A DNA stretch of 20,231 bases from Oscillospiraceae bacterium (GTDB lineage Bacteria; Bacillota; Clostridia; Oscillospirales; CAG-272). The stretch is taken from the NCBI GenBank assembly GCA_015065045.1, contig SVRB01000014.1, positions 1 through 20,231 of the forward strand. Direction: 5' to 3'. The notes under the pieces were generated by a model. It was not told the DNA's origin and made no database searches. It was given only the letters and a program-made list of their open reading frames with translations. Of this stretch, positions 1-7,399 are shown one piece after another; position 1 is the stretch's first letter; the number at the start of each line of letters is the position of its first letter. A program made the position numbers and the translations under genes.

Positions 1-58
1 TGAATCTACGAAGAGCACTGTCAAGTGATTCATTTTCTTTGACTTTAATTTCTGCCAT
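1..58 (-). CDS. rpsU: 30S ribosomal protein S21, 5' part only (cut by window edge)
   Basis: The first 19 codons read MAEIKVKENESLDSALRRF, the characteristic N-terminus of bacterial S21, a small basic protein of the 30S subunit that sits near the anti-Shine-Dalgarno end of 16S rRNA. The rest lies beyond base 1; family members are about 55-70 residues, so roughly two thirds is missing. The ATG at 58-56 is preceded by a very purine-rich ribosome binding site (67-76) at suitable spacing. The gene has its own consensus promoter (115-143) and follows leuS on the same strand. Recognition rests on the N-terminal residues alone but these are distinctive. Confidence 0.9.
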   Translation of the reverse strand, partial: MAEIKVKENESLDSALRRF

Positions 59-64
59 TTTGTT

Positions 65-106
65 TTCCCTCCCTCCATACTATGGAAAAGAGAATGTCAC
101 CATTCC
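65..106 (-). promoter_or_regulatory. Possible structured leader of rpsU mRNA
   Basis: Two mutually exclusive hairpins can be drawn by hand in the leader. One, at 91-106, pairs GAATG with CATTC around a GTGA (GNRA-type) loop, with one extra G-U pair, and lies at the predicted 5' end of the transcript. The other pairs the pyrimidine stretch 82-94 with 65-78, including the entire Shine-Dalgarno sequence; it has about 13 pairs, several of them G-U, and one bulged A. They share bases 92-94, so both cannot form fully. Regulation is an inference; no folding energies were computed. Confidence 0.35.
67..76 (-). promoter_or_regulatory. Strong ribosome binding site of rpsU
   Basis: On the minus strand the ten bases read GGAGGGAGGG, eight bases before the rpsU ATG. 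This is an extended, doubled Shine-Dalgarno sequence, stronger than those of the neighbouring genes. It may be masked by an upstream pyrimidine-rich stretch (84-94). Confidence 0.8.
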
Positions 107-114
107 TACAGAAC

Positions 115-143
115 ATTATACTCTTTTACCTTTAATATGTCAA
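115..143 (-). promoter_or_regulatory. Perfect-consensus sigma-A promoter for rpsU
   Basis: On the minus strand TTGACA (143-138) and TATAAT (120-115) are separated by exactly 17 bases, matching the housekeeping consensus at all twelve positions. The predicted start of transcription is near 107-109, giving a leader of about 50 bases before the rpsU ATG. A consensus promoter suits a highly expressed ribosomal protein gene and marks the start of a new transcription unit after leuS. Confidence 0.9.
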
Positions 144-184
144 TAGTTTATTTATCATTTTTTTCATAAAATGTATAAATATCT

Positions 185-2590
185 TTATTTTACAACCAAG
201 TTTACAAGCTTTTTGGGTACAAAAATTTCTTTGATTATTGTTTTACCTTCAATAAAAGGCTTGATTTTCTCGTCATTTTTAACGGTTGCGAGGGCATCTT
301 CCTTTGATATTTCCGCAGGGATCATAAGTGTTCCGCGGAGCTTACCGTTTATCTGTACAGCAATTTCAACTGTGCTGTCGATAGTCTTTGCTTCGTCATA
401 TACAGGCCATTCAGCGAGTGAGCAGAAGCCTTCTCCGCCGAGAGTTTCCCAAATTTCTTCGCAAAGGTGGGGAGCAAAAGGACAGAGAAGCTTAACGAAC
501 GTCATCAATTCGTCCTTTGTGATGCTTCCTTTATCGTATATGTCGTTTGTCAAAGTCATCATAGAAGCTATAGCTGTATTGAATTTCAATTCTTCAATAT
601 CGTTTGTAACCTTCTTGATCGTCTTATGGAACGCGCTTTCAAGCTCTTTTGTAACGCCTGTGCCGTTCATAATTTCTGTCATTCCTGCAACTCTGTCAAG
701 GAAACGCTTACAACCCTTAACGCTATTTTCAGACCAGGGAGCAGCACTTGCATAATCACCCATAAAGAGAATATATACACGAAGAACGTCAGCGCCGTAT
801 TCGTCAACAACGTTGTTGGGGTCAACTACGTTACCCTTGGATTTACTCATCTTATCGCCGTCAGGACCGAGAATAAGTCCCTGAGCAGTTCTCTTTGCGT
901 AGGGCTCTTCCTGTGATACAGCGCCTATATCGTAAAGGAATCTGTGCCAGAATCTTGAGTAGATCATATGTCTTGTAACGTGCTCCATACCGCCGTTATA
1001 CCAGTCAACAGGCATCCAATAATCGAGCTTTTCTTTATCAGCAAAAGCTTTATCGTTATTAGTATCGATGTAACGGAGGAAGTACCATGACGAGCCTGCC
1101 CACTGAGGCATTGTGTCGGTTTCTCTCTTTGCGGGAGCGCCGCACTTGGGACAAGTGCAGTTTACAAATGAATCGATCTTAGCGAGAGGGCTTTCTCCGC
1201 CTTCTCCGGGTTCGAAGTTAGATATTTCAGGCAATCTTAAGGGAAGCTCTTCATAAGGAACAGCAACCATACCGCAGCAAGGGCAGTGAACTATCGGAAT
1301 AGGTTCGCCCCAATATCTCTGACGGTTGAATGCCCAGTCCTTCATTTTGTACTGAACACCCTTTTCTCCGATGCCTTGTTCTTCAAGATATTCAAGAACC
1401 TTTGCGATGGAGTCTTTTTTATTTGTCATACCATTAAGGAGACCGGAATTTACCATTTCTCCGTCGCCGGTATATGCAGCTTCTTCAATATTGCCGCCTT
1501 TGATTACTTCGATTATATCAATACCAAACTTTTTAGCAAAGTCATAGTCTCTTTCGTCGTGCGCAGGAACAGCCATAATAGCACCTGTGCCGTAACCCAT
1601 CATAACGTAGTCGGAAATGTAGATCGGGATCTCCTTGTTGTTAATGGGGTTAATAGCAGAAAGACCGTCGATTTTAACGCCTGTTTTCTCTTTTACGAGC
1701 TGAGTACGTTCAAACTCTGTTTTCTTAGCGCATTCGTCCTTGTACGCGTCAAGATCTGCTATGTTGTTTATTTCATTTCTGTATTTTTCAATAATGGGAT
1801 GCTCGGGCGCGATAACCATAAATGTTACGCCAAAGAGCGTGTCGGGACGTGTGGTGTATATACGAAGGTTTTCGTTTTTATCTTTAAGAGCAAAGTTTAC
1901 GAAAGCGCCGGTTGACTTACCGATCCAGTTAACCTGCTGCATTTTGATGTTGGGGAGGTAATCTACCTCATCAAGTCCCTGAAGGAGCTTGTCAGCATAT
2001 TCGGTAATACGAAGATACCATACGTCCTTTGATTTTTGGATAATATCTGTATGACAAATGTCACATTTACCACCCTGAGAGTCTTCGTTTGAAAGAACTA
2101 CCTTACAGTGAGGGCAGTAGTTTACGAGCGCTGTATCTCTGAAAACAAGACCGTTTTCAAACATCTTAAGGAATATCCACTGTGTCCACTTATAGTAATC
2201 TTCTTGTGTTGTATCAACCGTTCTTGTCCAGTCGAAAGAGAAGCCTACTCTCTTAAGCTGATCTGTAAATCTTACGATGTTATCATCAGTTACCTTACGG
2301 GGATGGATACCTGTTTTGATAGCGTAGTTTTCCGTAGGAAGACCGAAAGCATCAAAACCGATAGGGAAGAGTACGTTGTAGCCTTCCATTCTTCTTTTTC
2401 TTGAAATAACCTCAAGACCTGAATAAGCCTTGATATGACCAACGTGCATACCTGCACCGCTGGGGTAGGGGAATTCAACAAGTCCGTAGAATTTCTTTTT
2501 CGATTTGTCTGAATCGTCGGCTAAAAAGATTTTTTCATCTTCCCATCTTTTTTGCCACTTTTTCTCGTTTTCGGAAAAATTATATTTCAT
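185..2590 (-). CDS. leuS: Leucyl-tRNA synthetase
   Basis: Class I aminoacyl-tRNA synthetase that charges tRNA-Leu in the cytoplasm. Counting from the ATG at 2590 (801 residues), the HIGH-type motif HVGH is at 49-52, inside PYPSGAGMHVGH. A zinc-ribbon-like pair of CxxC motifs follows in the 160-185 region. The CP1 editing domain carries TTRPDTLFG near 245 and HDERD at 344-348, the region of the conserved editing aspartate. KMSKS is at 580-584, with a C-terminal anticodon-binding domain beyond it. Length is normal for bacterial LeuRS. The start is uncertain: an in-frame GTG at 2602 adds four residues, but the GAAAGG upstream is too close to it (3 bases) and rather far (15 bases) from the ATG. 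The ATG gives the usual short N-terminus MKYNF. It is the last gene of the long run, behind rsfS, and no T-box leader is seen. Confidence 0.97.
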   Translation of the reverse strand: MKYNFSENEKKWQKRWEDEKIFLADDSDKSKKKFYGLVEFPYPSGAGMHVGHIKAYSGLEVISRKRRMEGYNVLFPIGFDAFGLPTENYAIKTGIHPRKVTDDNIVRFTDQLKRVGFSFDWTRTVDTTQEDYYKWTQWIFLKMFENGLVFRDTALVNYCPHCKVVLSNEDSQGGKCDICHTDIIQKSKDVWYLRITEYADKLLQGLDEVDYLPNIKMQQVNWIGKSTGAFVNFALKDKNENLRIYTTRPDTLFGVTFMVIAPEHPIIEKYRNEINNIADLDAYKDECAKKTEFERTQLVKEKTGVKIDGLSAINPINNKEIPIYISDYVMMGYGTGAIMAVPAHDERDYDFAKKFGIDIIEVIKGGNIEEAAYTGDGEMVNSGLLNGMTNKKDSIAKVLEYLEEQGIGEKGVQYKMKDWAFNRQRYWGEPIPIVHCPCCGMVAVPYEELPLRLPEISNFEPGEGGESPLAKIDSFVNCTCPKCGAPAKRETDTMPQWAGSSWYFLRYIDTNNDKAFADKEKLDYWMPVDWYNGGMEHVTRHMIYSRFWHRFLYDIGAVSQEEPYAKRTAQGLILGPDGDKMSKSKGNVVDPNNVVDEYGADVLRVYILFMGDYASAAPWSENSVKGCKRFLDRVAGMTEIMNGTGVTKELESAFHKTIKKVTNDIEELKFNTAIASMMTLTNDIYDKGSITKDELMTFVKLLCPFAPHLCEEIWETLGGEGFCSLAEWPVYDEAKTIDSTVEIAVQINGKLRGTLMIPAEISKEDALATVKNDEKIKPFIEGKTIIKEIFVPKKLVNLVVK

Positions 2591-2636
2591 AATCGGTGTC
2601 ACTAACCTTTCATAGATTTATGATTTATGTTTAATG

Positions 2637-3017
2637 TTAAATTAAAAGTCCTGATATGTCAATATCCTCAGCATCGCTCCAAAGCTTTTCAAGCTTATAA
2701 AAATCTCTTGCTTCTCTGCTGAATATATGAACGATTACCGAGCCATAGTCGAGTACAGTCCAAGTAGCTTCGTTATATCCTTCGATGTGATGGGGAGCAA
2801 TACCCATTTCTTCAAGCTTCTTTTCAACCTCACCTGCAAGTGCGCGGATCTGTGTGTTTGAGTTACCTCCGCATATTACAAAATAATCGGAGAGGATCGT
2901 TTTGTCGTCAATTCTCAAAAGCTTCAAGTTGTTCGCCTTTTTTTCGTCCAAAGTTTTTACGATTACTTCGGCAAGCTCACGGGGAGTAAGTTCTGTAATT
3001 TTATTTTCTGTATTCAT
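2637..3017 (-). CDS. rsfS: Ribosomal silencing factor RsfS
   Basis: 126-residue protein of the RsfS/YbeB/Iojap family. In studied bacteria this protein binds L14 on the 50S subunit and blocks subunit joining, lowering translation when nutrients are scarce. Family signatures visible are DYFVICGGNSNTQ (44-56), WTVLDYGSVIVHIF (86-99) and REARDFYKLEKLW (101-113), covering the conserved core. The start ATG has GAAAGG six bases upstream. It sits 25 bp after the LCP gene and 46 bp before leuS. The nadD-yqeK-(LCP)-rsfS-leuS order is typical of Clostridia, which supports the assignment. Confidence 0.95.
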   Translation of the reverse strand: MNTENKITELTPRELAEVIVKTLDEKKANNLKLLRIDDKTILSDYFVICGGNSNTQIRALAGEVEKKLEEMGIAPHHIEGYNEATWTVLDYGSVIVHIFSREARDFYKLEKLWSDAEDIDISGLLI

Positions 3018-3042
3018 AATAAACCTTTCAATGTTTTATGTT

Positions 3043-4263
3043 TTAATATCTTGGTATATAGATGGAGCCGCCGTTTATGTCACCGGCGTTGGATACGTTA
3101 CCGCCTATAAGATTATCGGGCTCGCATTCGTAATAGGGGTTAAGATATTCAGCTGTTCCGTTGTTGCTGTAAAATATCTTGTTTTTGTCGAAGATTGAAT
3201 CTGTAATTTCAAAATCGTACATATTAAAGTATTCGTTTATGAGCTGTAATGCGCCCTTACGGTTCATAACGTAGTACCAAGGAGCACCGGCGGTAGGTGC
3301 AGGAGAGTATCCTGTCAACGTCATGAAGTTCATATTATTCAGATCGATTGAAAGAAGACTTTTTGCGAAATAAACAGCATCTTCAAGCTCAATGTCTGTT
3401 TTTACGTGTTTAAATATCTGACCTGCAATTTTTACTATAGTTGTAACACTGAAGCTATCTTTTACTTCTTTCAAGAGGGCAGACATGAATATTTTCTGAG
3501 CATCAAGTCTGCCTATGTCAGCTTGAAGATAACTTGATCTGTGTCTGATAAAGCCTTCTGCTTTAGCGCCGTTAAGAAGCTGCTTGCCTTTTTTGAGCAC
3601 CATCTCTCTCTTTTCATATTCATCATAGTAAGACACATCCTGCGGGATATTTACTTCAACACCACCGAGAATGTCGACAATGTTTCTAAAGCCTTCGAGA
3701 TTTACCATTGCGTGATAATTTATGTTAATGCAAAGGTTCTTTTCGAGTGTTTCCTCAAGCTTTTGTAAGCCATATTCCTGAGGATCGGTTGCTTTGTTAT
3801 ATATACCCTGGCTGTAGTATATTCCGTATAATGCGTTTATTTTGTGAGACATTCCGTTTACTTCTACGTAAGTATCTCTTGGTATCTGCATAATGGAAAT
3901 CTTTTTAGCTTCTACGTTAAATGAAATAAGCATTATAACGTCAGTATTTGAAGCTACCTTGTCTGCACCGAGAAGCAGGAAGTTATACATTTTTGATTTG
4001 TCGGGAGCATCGTTTTGGTTTGGGGTATCTGTATTAGACGGCTCTGACGTGTCGGTAGTGAGGTCTTCGGTATCAAAGGGGAGTGTATCCTCCGAGCCGT
4101 TTGAGGGTGCCTCTACGTTATTCCATAAATTGATCGCCCAAATTCCAACACCTATTGCTGTTAATAGCAATATACCGATGATGATAGACAAGGTGATCAA
4201 TACTATTTTTACTGTTTTTTTCTTTTTTGAGATTGGTGCTTTGTTTGTGGGATACTTTTTCAT
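3043..4263 (-). CDS. LytR-CpsA-Psr (LCP) family cell-wall protein
   Basis: 406 residues. A lysine-rich cytoplasmic tail is followed by one membrane segment (about 18-45), a low-complexity Ser/Thr/Asp/Pro linker (51-90) and an extracellular LCP domain (from about 93). LCP signatures include YNFLLLGAD (93-101), the QIPRDTY stretch (126-132), VDILGGVEVNIP (196-207), RHR (240-242) and GRLDAQ (251-256). LCP enzymes transfer polymers such as teichoic acid or capsule from a lipid carrier to peptidoglycan; the substrate here cannot be told. The common R-x-x-R-Q pattern is replaced by R-L-D-A-Q, so the second arginine is absent. The name LytR regulator often given to this family would be misleading. 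The start ATG has CAGGAG six bases upstream. It lies between yqeK and rsfS. Confidence 0.9.
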   Translation of the reverse strand: MKKYPTNKAPISKKKKTVKIVLITLSIIIGILLLTAIGVGIWAINLWNNVEAPSNGSEDTLPFDTEDLTTDTSEPSNTDTPNQNDAPDKSKMYNFLLLGADKVASNTDVIMLISFNVEAKKISIMQIPRDTYVEVNGMSHKINALYGIYYSQGIYNKATDPQEYGLQKLEETLEKNLCININYHAMVNLEGFRNIVDILGGVEVNIPQDVSYYDEYEKREMVLKKGKQLLNGAKAEGFIRHRSSYLQADIGRLDAQKIFMSALLKEVKDSFSVTTIVKIAGQIFKHVKTDIELEDAVYFAKSLLSIDLNNMNFMTLTGYSPAPTAGAPWYYVMNRKGALQLINEYFNMYDFEITDSIFDKNKIFYSNNGTAEYLNPYYECEPDNLIGGNVSNAGDINGGSIYIPRY

Positions 4264-4309
4264 TTTAAACTCCTGAACTTTCTTCGATGGATGGGTGAAT
4301 ATGTGGTGG

Positions 4310-4897
4310 TTAACGTGTTTTGTTTGTTAAAAGATAGTTATACGCCTTTACTGTAAGAGGGTGTATGTATTTACCTCTGTTCAATAAATCCGTTATCGTA
4401 TACTTTAGTGACAAGAAAATGGTGTCATCTAATTTTTTATGTAAGTCATCTGAGGGCTCGTAGAAGAATTTTCTTAATTCAATACATTCCTCGTGCTTAC
4501 GGGTAGGCTCGATATAATCTGCCAAGTATACAAGCTTTTCATATATCGACATATTCTCTCTGCCCGTGGTATGATATCTCACTGCAGTCAACGTATCTTC
4601 TTTTGCATATTCGGCAAAATACTTTTGAATGATTATCGGTGCAGAAAATGAGTGTATAATTTTCGGTGAAGCTAATGTAGCATCATCAAGAATAACTCCG
4701 TTATCGTTGCATAAAAGAATTTGCTCTCCAACGGGCATTTCCTTTGTAATATCGTGGAGATACCCTGCAGCAGTCAAAATGTCTCTGTCTACCTTAAACA
4801 TTTCTGCCAATCTTGCGCATTCTTCGGCAACGGACAGTGTATGATCATATCTTTTTTCAGCCATATAAGGTTTAATTTTTTCTTTTAAGTCAATCAT
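4310..4897 (-). CDS. yqeK: HD-domain diadenosine tetraphosphate hydrolase YqeK
   Basis: HD-superfamily metal-dependent phosphohydrolase, 195 residues from the chosen ATG. The YqeK family hydrolyses Ap4A symmetrically to two ADP, clearing this stress nucleotide. RYDHT supplies His19, LHD gives the HD pair at 48-49, and the KEMP, RYHTTGR and LADYIEPTR stretches typical of the family follow. In-frame starts at 4909 and 4927 also exist, but they would reach further into nadD. ATG 4897 gives the usual N-terminus MIDLKEKIKPYM and overlaps the nadD stop by 8 bp, suggesting translational coupling. No strong ribosome binding site is present, only a weak GGTG. The pairing nadD-yqeK is conserved in Firmicutes. 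Confidence 0.92.
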   Translation of the reverse strand: MIDLKEKIKPYMAEKRYDHTLSVAEECARLAEMFKVDRDILTAAGYLHDITKEMPVGEQILLCNDNGVILDDATLASPKIIHSFSAPIIIQKYFAEYAKEDTLTAVRYHTTGRENMSIYEKLVYLADYIEPTRKHEECIELRKFFYEPSDDLHKKLDDTIFLSLKYTITDLLNRGKYIHPLTVKAYNYLLTNKTR

Positions 4898-5522
4898 TTT
4901 GAACACCATAAATATTATATTTGTCAATATAAGCTCTAACTTCGGTGGGAATAAGGTTTGACGTGTCTTGGTTGTCTTTTATTTTTTGTCGAACCTCGGT
5001 TGAGGAAATATCAATAGGCTCCATAGGCACGTCGATAATTCTTGCATTATATTTTTCTGTATATTTTTGCTTCGCTTCAAGAATTTCTTTTGATTCATCG
5101 TGCGTATTGGGTCTTACTATATGCGCAATATTTGCAAGAGCAAAAACTCTTTCGAAGTTCTTCCATTTTTCGAGTGTTAAAAAATTGTCAGTACCGCAAA
5201 GAATAGTCAAGTCGTTTGACATTTTTATAAAATGCTCTAACGTTTCATAGGTGTAGCTTGTCTTTTGCTGAAGAATTTCGTAATCCGAAATTATGATTTT
5301 TTCTTCATAGAAAGGAAGCTCGCTAAAAGCGATCTTGAGCATCTCTAAGCGGTTTTTCGGGTCGTCACCCTTGCATATCGTTTTATGAGGCGGAATAAAC
5401 GTTGGAATAATAAGCAGCTTGTCGAGCTGACACGCTGTTAAAAAAGCGTAAGCAGATCTTATATGGCCAAGATGAACAGGATCAAACGTTCCGCCGTAAA
5501 TGCCTATTTTCATATCACTCAT
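4890..5522 (-). CDS. nadD: Nicotinate-nucleotide adenylyltransferase
   Basis: 210-residue nucleotidyltransferase that adenylylates nicotinate mononucleotide to deamido-NAD, the shared step of de novo and salvage NAD synthesis. GGTFDPVHLGH (10-20) contains the phosphate-binding HxGH motif, and ISSTEVR (172-178) is the second conserved nucleotidyltransferase motif. Length fits the family. The start may be this ATG or the next one at 5513 (MKIGIYGG), as neither has a good Shine-Dalgarno sequence. It begins 9 bp after the YhbY-like gene and its 3' end overlaps yqeK. Confidence 0.95.
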   Translation of the reverse strand: MSDMKIGIYGGTFDPVHLGHIRSAYAFLTACQLDKLLIIPTFIPPHKTICKGDDPKNRLEMLKIAFSELPFYEEKIIISDYEILQQKTSYTYETLEHFIKMSNDLTILCGTDNFLTLEKWKNFERVFALANIAHIVRPNTHDESKEILEAKQKYTEKYNARIIDVPMEPIDISSTEVRQKIKDNQDTSNLIPTEVRAYIDKYNIYGVQND

Positions 5523-5531
5523 AATTATTCG

Positions 5532-5822
5532 TTATATAAGTTCGATTTTTTTATTCTTTTTTGATTCTCTGTAAAGAACGAATCTTGTTCCCACAGTTTG
5601 AATTACCTCTGCATTTACGATCTCAGCAATTTCCTCGGCAGCCTCTCTTGCTGAATATTCGGAGTTATCGAGAACGCGAAGCTTAATAAGCTCACGAGCT
5701 TCAAGCGCATTGGAGATCTGTTCGGTCATATTTTCGTTAATGCCGCCCTTTCCGATTTGGAAGATCGTATCAAGGTGTACGGCAAGAGAGCGAAGGTACG
5801 CTCTTTGTTTTGAAGTAAGCAT
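5532..5822 (-). CDS. yhbY: YhbY/YqeI-type RNA-binding protein (CRM domain)
   Basis: 96-residue single CRM-domain protein. The start MLTSKQRAYLRSLAVHLDTI, the GKGG loop at 24-27 and the segment around residues 70-85 match the ribosome-associated YhbY/YqeI family, thought to act in assembly of the large subunit. A basic C-terminal tail (KKNKK) follows. AAAGGA lies eight bases before the ATG. It lies 13 bp after rdgB and 9 bp before nadD, a neighbourhood common in Firmicutes. Confidence 0.92.
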   Translation of the reverse strand: MLTSKQRAYLRSLAVHLDTIFQIGKGGINENMTEQISNALEARELIKLRVLDNSEYSAREAAEEIAEIVNAEVIQTVGTRFVLYRESKKNKKIELI

Positions 5823-5835
5823 ATTATAAATCCTT

Positions 5836-6447
5836 TTATTTCAAGTCGTATTTTTTTATCTTTTCCGATAATGCTTGAGCAAACGCCTTCATTGCTTTTC
5901 CGCGGTGGCTTATTGAGTTCTTTTCATCGGCGGTAAGCTGTGCGAAGGTCTTGTTGAACGGAGGGTAGAAGAAATGAGGATCATAACCAAATCCGTTTTC
6001 GCCGGCAGCATTTTCCGTAATTATACCGCAAACCTTACCGTTTGTTACGATCTCGTCGTTTTGATTGGGGAAAATACAAACAACGCTGGTCATAAAGTGA
6101 GCTGTTCTTTTTTCTTCGGGAACGTTTTTCAACTTTTCCACCAAGAGTTTGTTGTTTTCTTTGTCTCCTCCGCCTGAAAATCTTGCAGAATAAACACCGG
6201 GAGCTCCATCTAAAGCATCAACGCAAAGACCGGAATCGTCTGCGATGGTTATATAACCAAGCGAAGCACCTACAGATGCCTTTATTCTTGCATTTTCTTC
6301 AAACGTAGAACCATTTTCTTCAATATCGTCTTTTACACCGATATCATCGAGTGAGAGAATTTTTATTTTGTCGGACAAATATTCCGACATCATTTTTTCA
6401 AGCTCTGCAATTTTCTTTTTGTTTCTGGAAGCTAAAACTATTTCCAT
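5836..6447 (-). CDS. rdgB: XTP/dITP diphosphatase (RdgB/HAM1 family)
   Basis: 203-residue house-cleaning enzyme that hydrolyses dITP, dGTP-like deaminated purines and XTP to monophosphates, keeping them out of DNA and RNA. Visible signatures are SRNKKKIAEL (7-16), the acidic metal-binding ADDSGL (69-74) with GAPGVYSARF (81-90), FGYDP (153-157) and SHRGKA (180-185). Length is typical. GAGG lies eight bases before the ATG and overlaps the end of ftsY, whose stop is 11 bp upstream. Confidence 0.96.
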   Translation of the reverse strand: MEIVLASRNKKKIAELEKMMSEYLSDKIKILSLDDIGVKDDIEENGSTFEENARIKASVGASLGYITIADDSGLCVDALDGAPGVYSARFSGGGDKENNKLLVEKLKNVPEEKRTAHFMTSVVCIFPNQNDEIVTNGKVCGIITENAAGENGFGYDPHFFYPPFNKTFAQLTADEKNSISHRGKAMKAFAQALSEKIKKYDLK

Positions 6448-6458
6448 AAAAATGTCCT

Positions 6459-7364
6459 CTATTCAAACAATGCAGTAACAAATTCGTCAGCAGAGAAGGG
6501 CTGAAGATCATCGATCTTTTCACCGACTCCGATATATTTAACGGGGATATCGAGTTCGTTTTTGATTGAAAAAACGATACCGCCCTTTGCTGTTCCGTCG
6601 AGCTTTGTAAGAACAAGTCCGGTAATGTCAGCGGCGTTCTTAAATTCTTTAGCCTGTCTTACAGCGTTTTGACCTGTGGTTGAGTCAAGCACCAAGAGGG
6701 TTTCTCTTGCTGCGTCAGGAAGCTCGCGCGAAATAACTCTGTCGATCTTCGCAAGCTCGTCCATAAGATTTTTCTTGTTGTGAAGTCTGCCCGCAGTATC
6801 GATAATAAGAACGTCAGCCTTTCTGCTCTTTGCGGCAGAAACAGCATCAAACACAACAGCGGCAGGGTCACTTCCTTCGTTGTTTTTTATTATATCAGCT
6901 CCCGCTCTGTCAGCCCATATCTGAAGCTGGTCGATAGCCGCGGCTCTGAACGTATCTCCTGCTGCAAGCACTACCTTTTTGCCTGATGATATGAGGTGAT
7001 GGGCAATCTTTGCGATGGAGGTTGTTTTTCCCACTCCGTTAACGCCTATAACAAGAATTACAGACGGTGTTGTGGAAAGGTTCAACTGTTCTCCGTCGCC
7101 GATCATACCTTTTAATATTTCTATCAAAGCATTTCTTGTTTCTTCAGGATCTGAAAGACGTTCATCCTTGATCTTAGCGCGAAGCTTTTCGATTATTTCC
7201 TCTGTAGATTCAAATCCAACGTCGGCTGCGATAAGCAATTCTTCAAGCTCTTCAAGTAAATCTTCATCTACTCTTACGAAAGCCTTGAAAAGATTGTCAA
7301 CCTGACCGAATATAGAAGCCTTGGTTTTTGATAAACCATTCTTTAATTTTTCAAAAAATGACAT
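6459..7364 (-). CDS. ftsY: Signal recognition particle receptor FtsY
   Basis: 301-residue SRP-type GTPase that docks the Ffh-ribosome complex at the membrane for co-translational insertion. The N-terminal helical part (1-95) is short and lacks the long acidic A domain of the E. coli protein, as is usual in Firmicutes. G-domain motifs are GVNGVGKTT (107-115), DTFRAAA (137-143), DTAGR (189-193) and TKLDGTAKGG (253-262), with KYIGVGE near 277. GAAAGG is eight bases before the ATG. It follows smc by 35 bp, the classic smc-ftsY pair. Confidence 0.97.
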   Translation of the reverse strand: MSFFEKLKNGLSKTKASIFGQVDNLFKAFVRVDEDLLEELEELLIAADVGFESTEEIIEKLRAKIKDERLSDPEETRNALIEILKGMIGDGEQLNLSTTPSVILVIGVNGVGKTTSIAKIAHHLISSGKKVVLAAGDTFRAAAIDQLQIWADRAGADIIKNNEGSDPAAVVFDAVSAAKSRKADVLIIDTAGRLHNKKNLMDELAKIDRVISRELPDAARETLLVLDSTTGQNAVRQAKEFKNAADITGLVLTKLDGTAKGGIVFSIKNELDIPVKYIGVGEKIDDLQPFSADEFVTALFE

Positions 7365-7399
7365 AAATAATACCTTTCGGGGCGTGTTATGTTTCGATA

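Noticed and set aside
149..168. A/T-rich inverted repeat after leuS as its terminator
   Set aside because: Only a 5-bp A/T stem; no GC-rich hairpin with a T-run is present, so the end of the leuS transcript is not located.
171..755. Plus-strand open frame opposite the 3' end of leuS
   Set aside because: Antisense shadow of a conserved gene with no recognisable domain.
2591..2636. T-box leader before leuS
   Set aside because: The rsfS-leuS gap is under 50 bp, far too short for a T-box, and has no specifier or antiterminator features.
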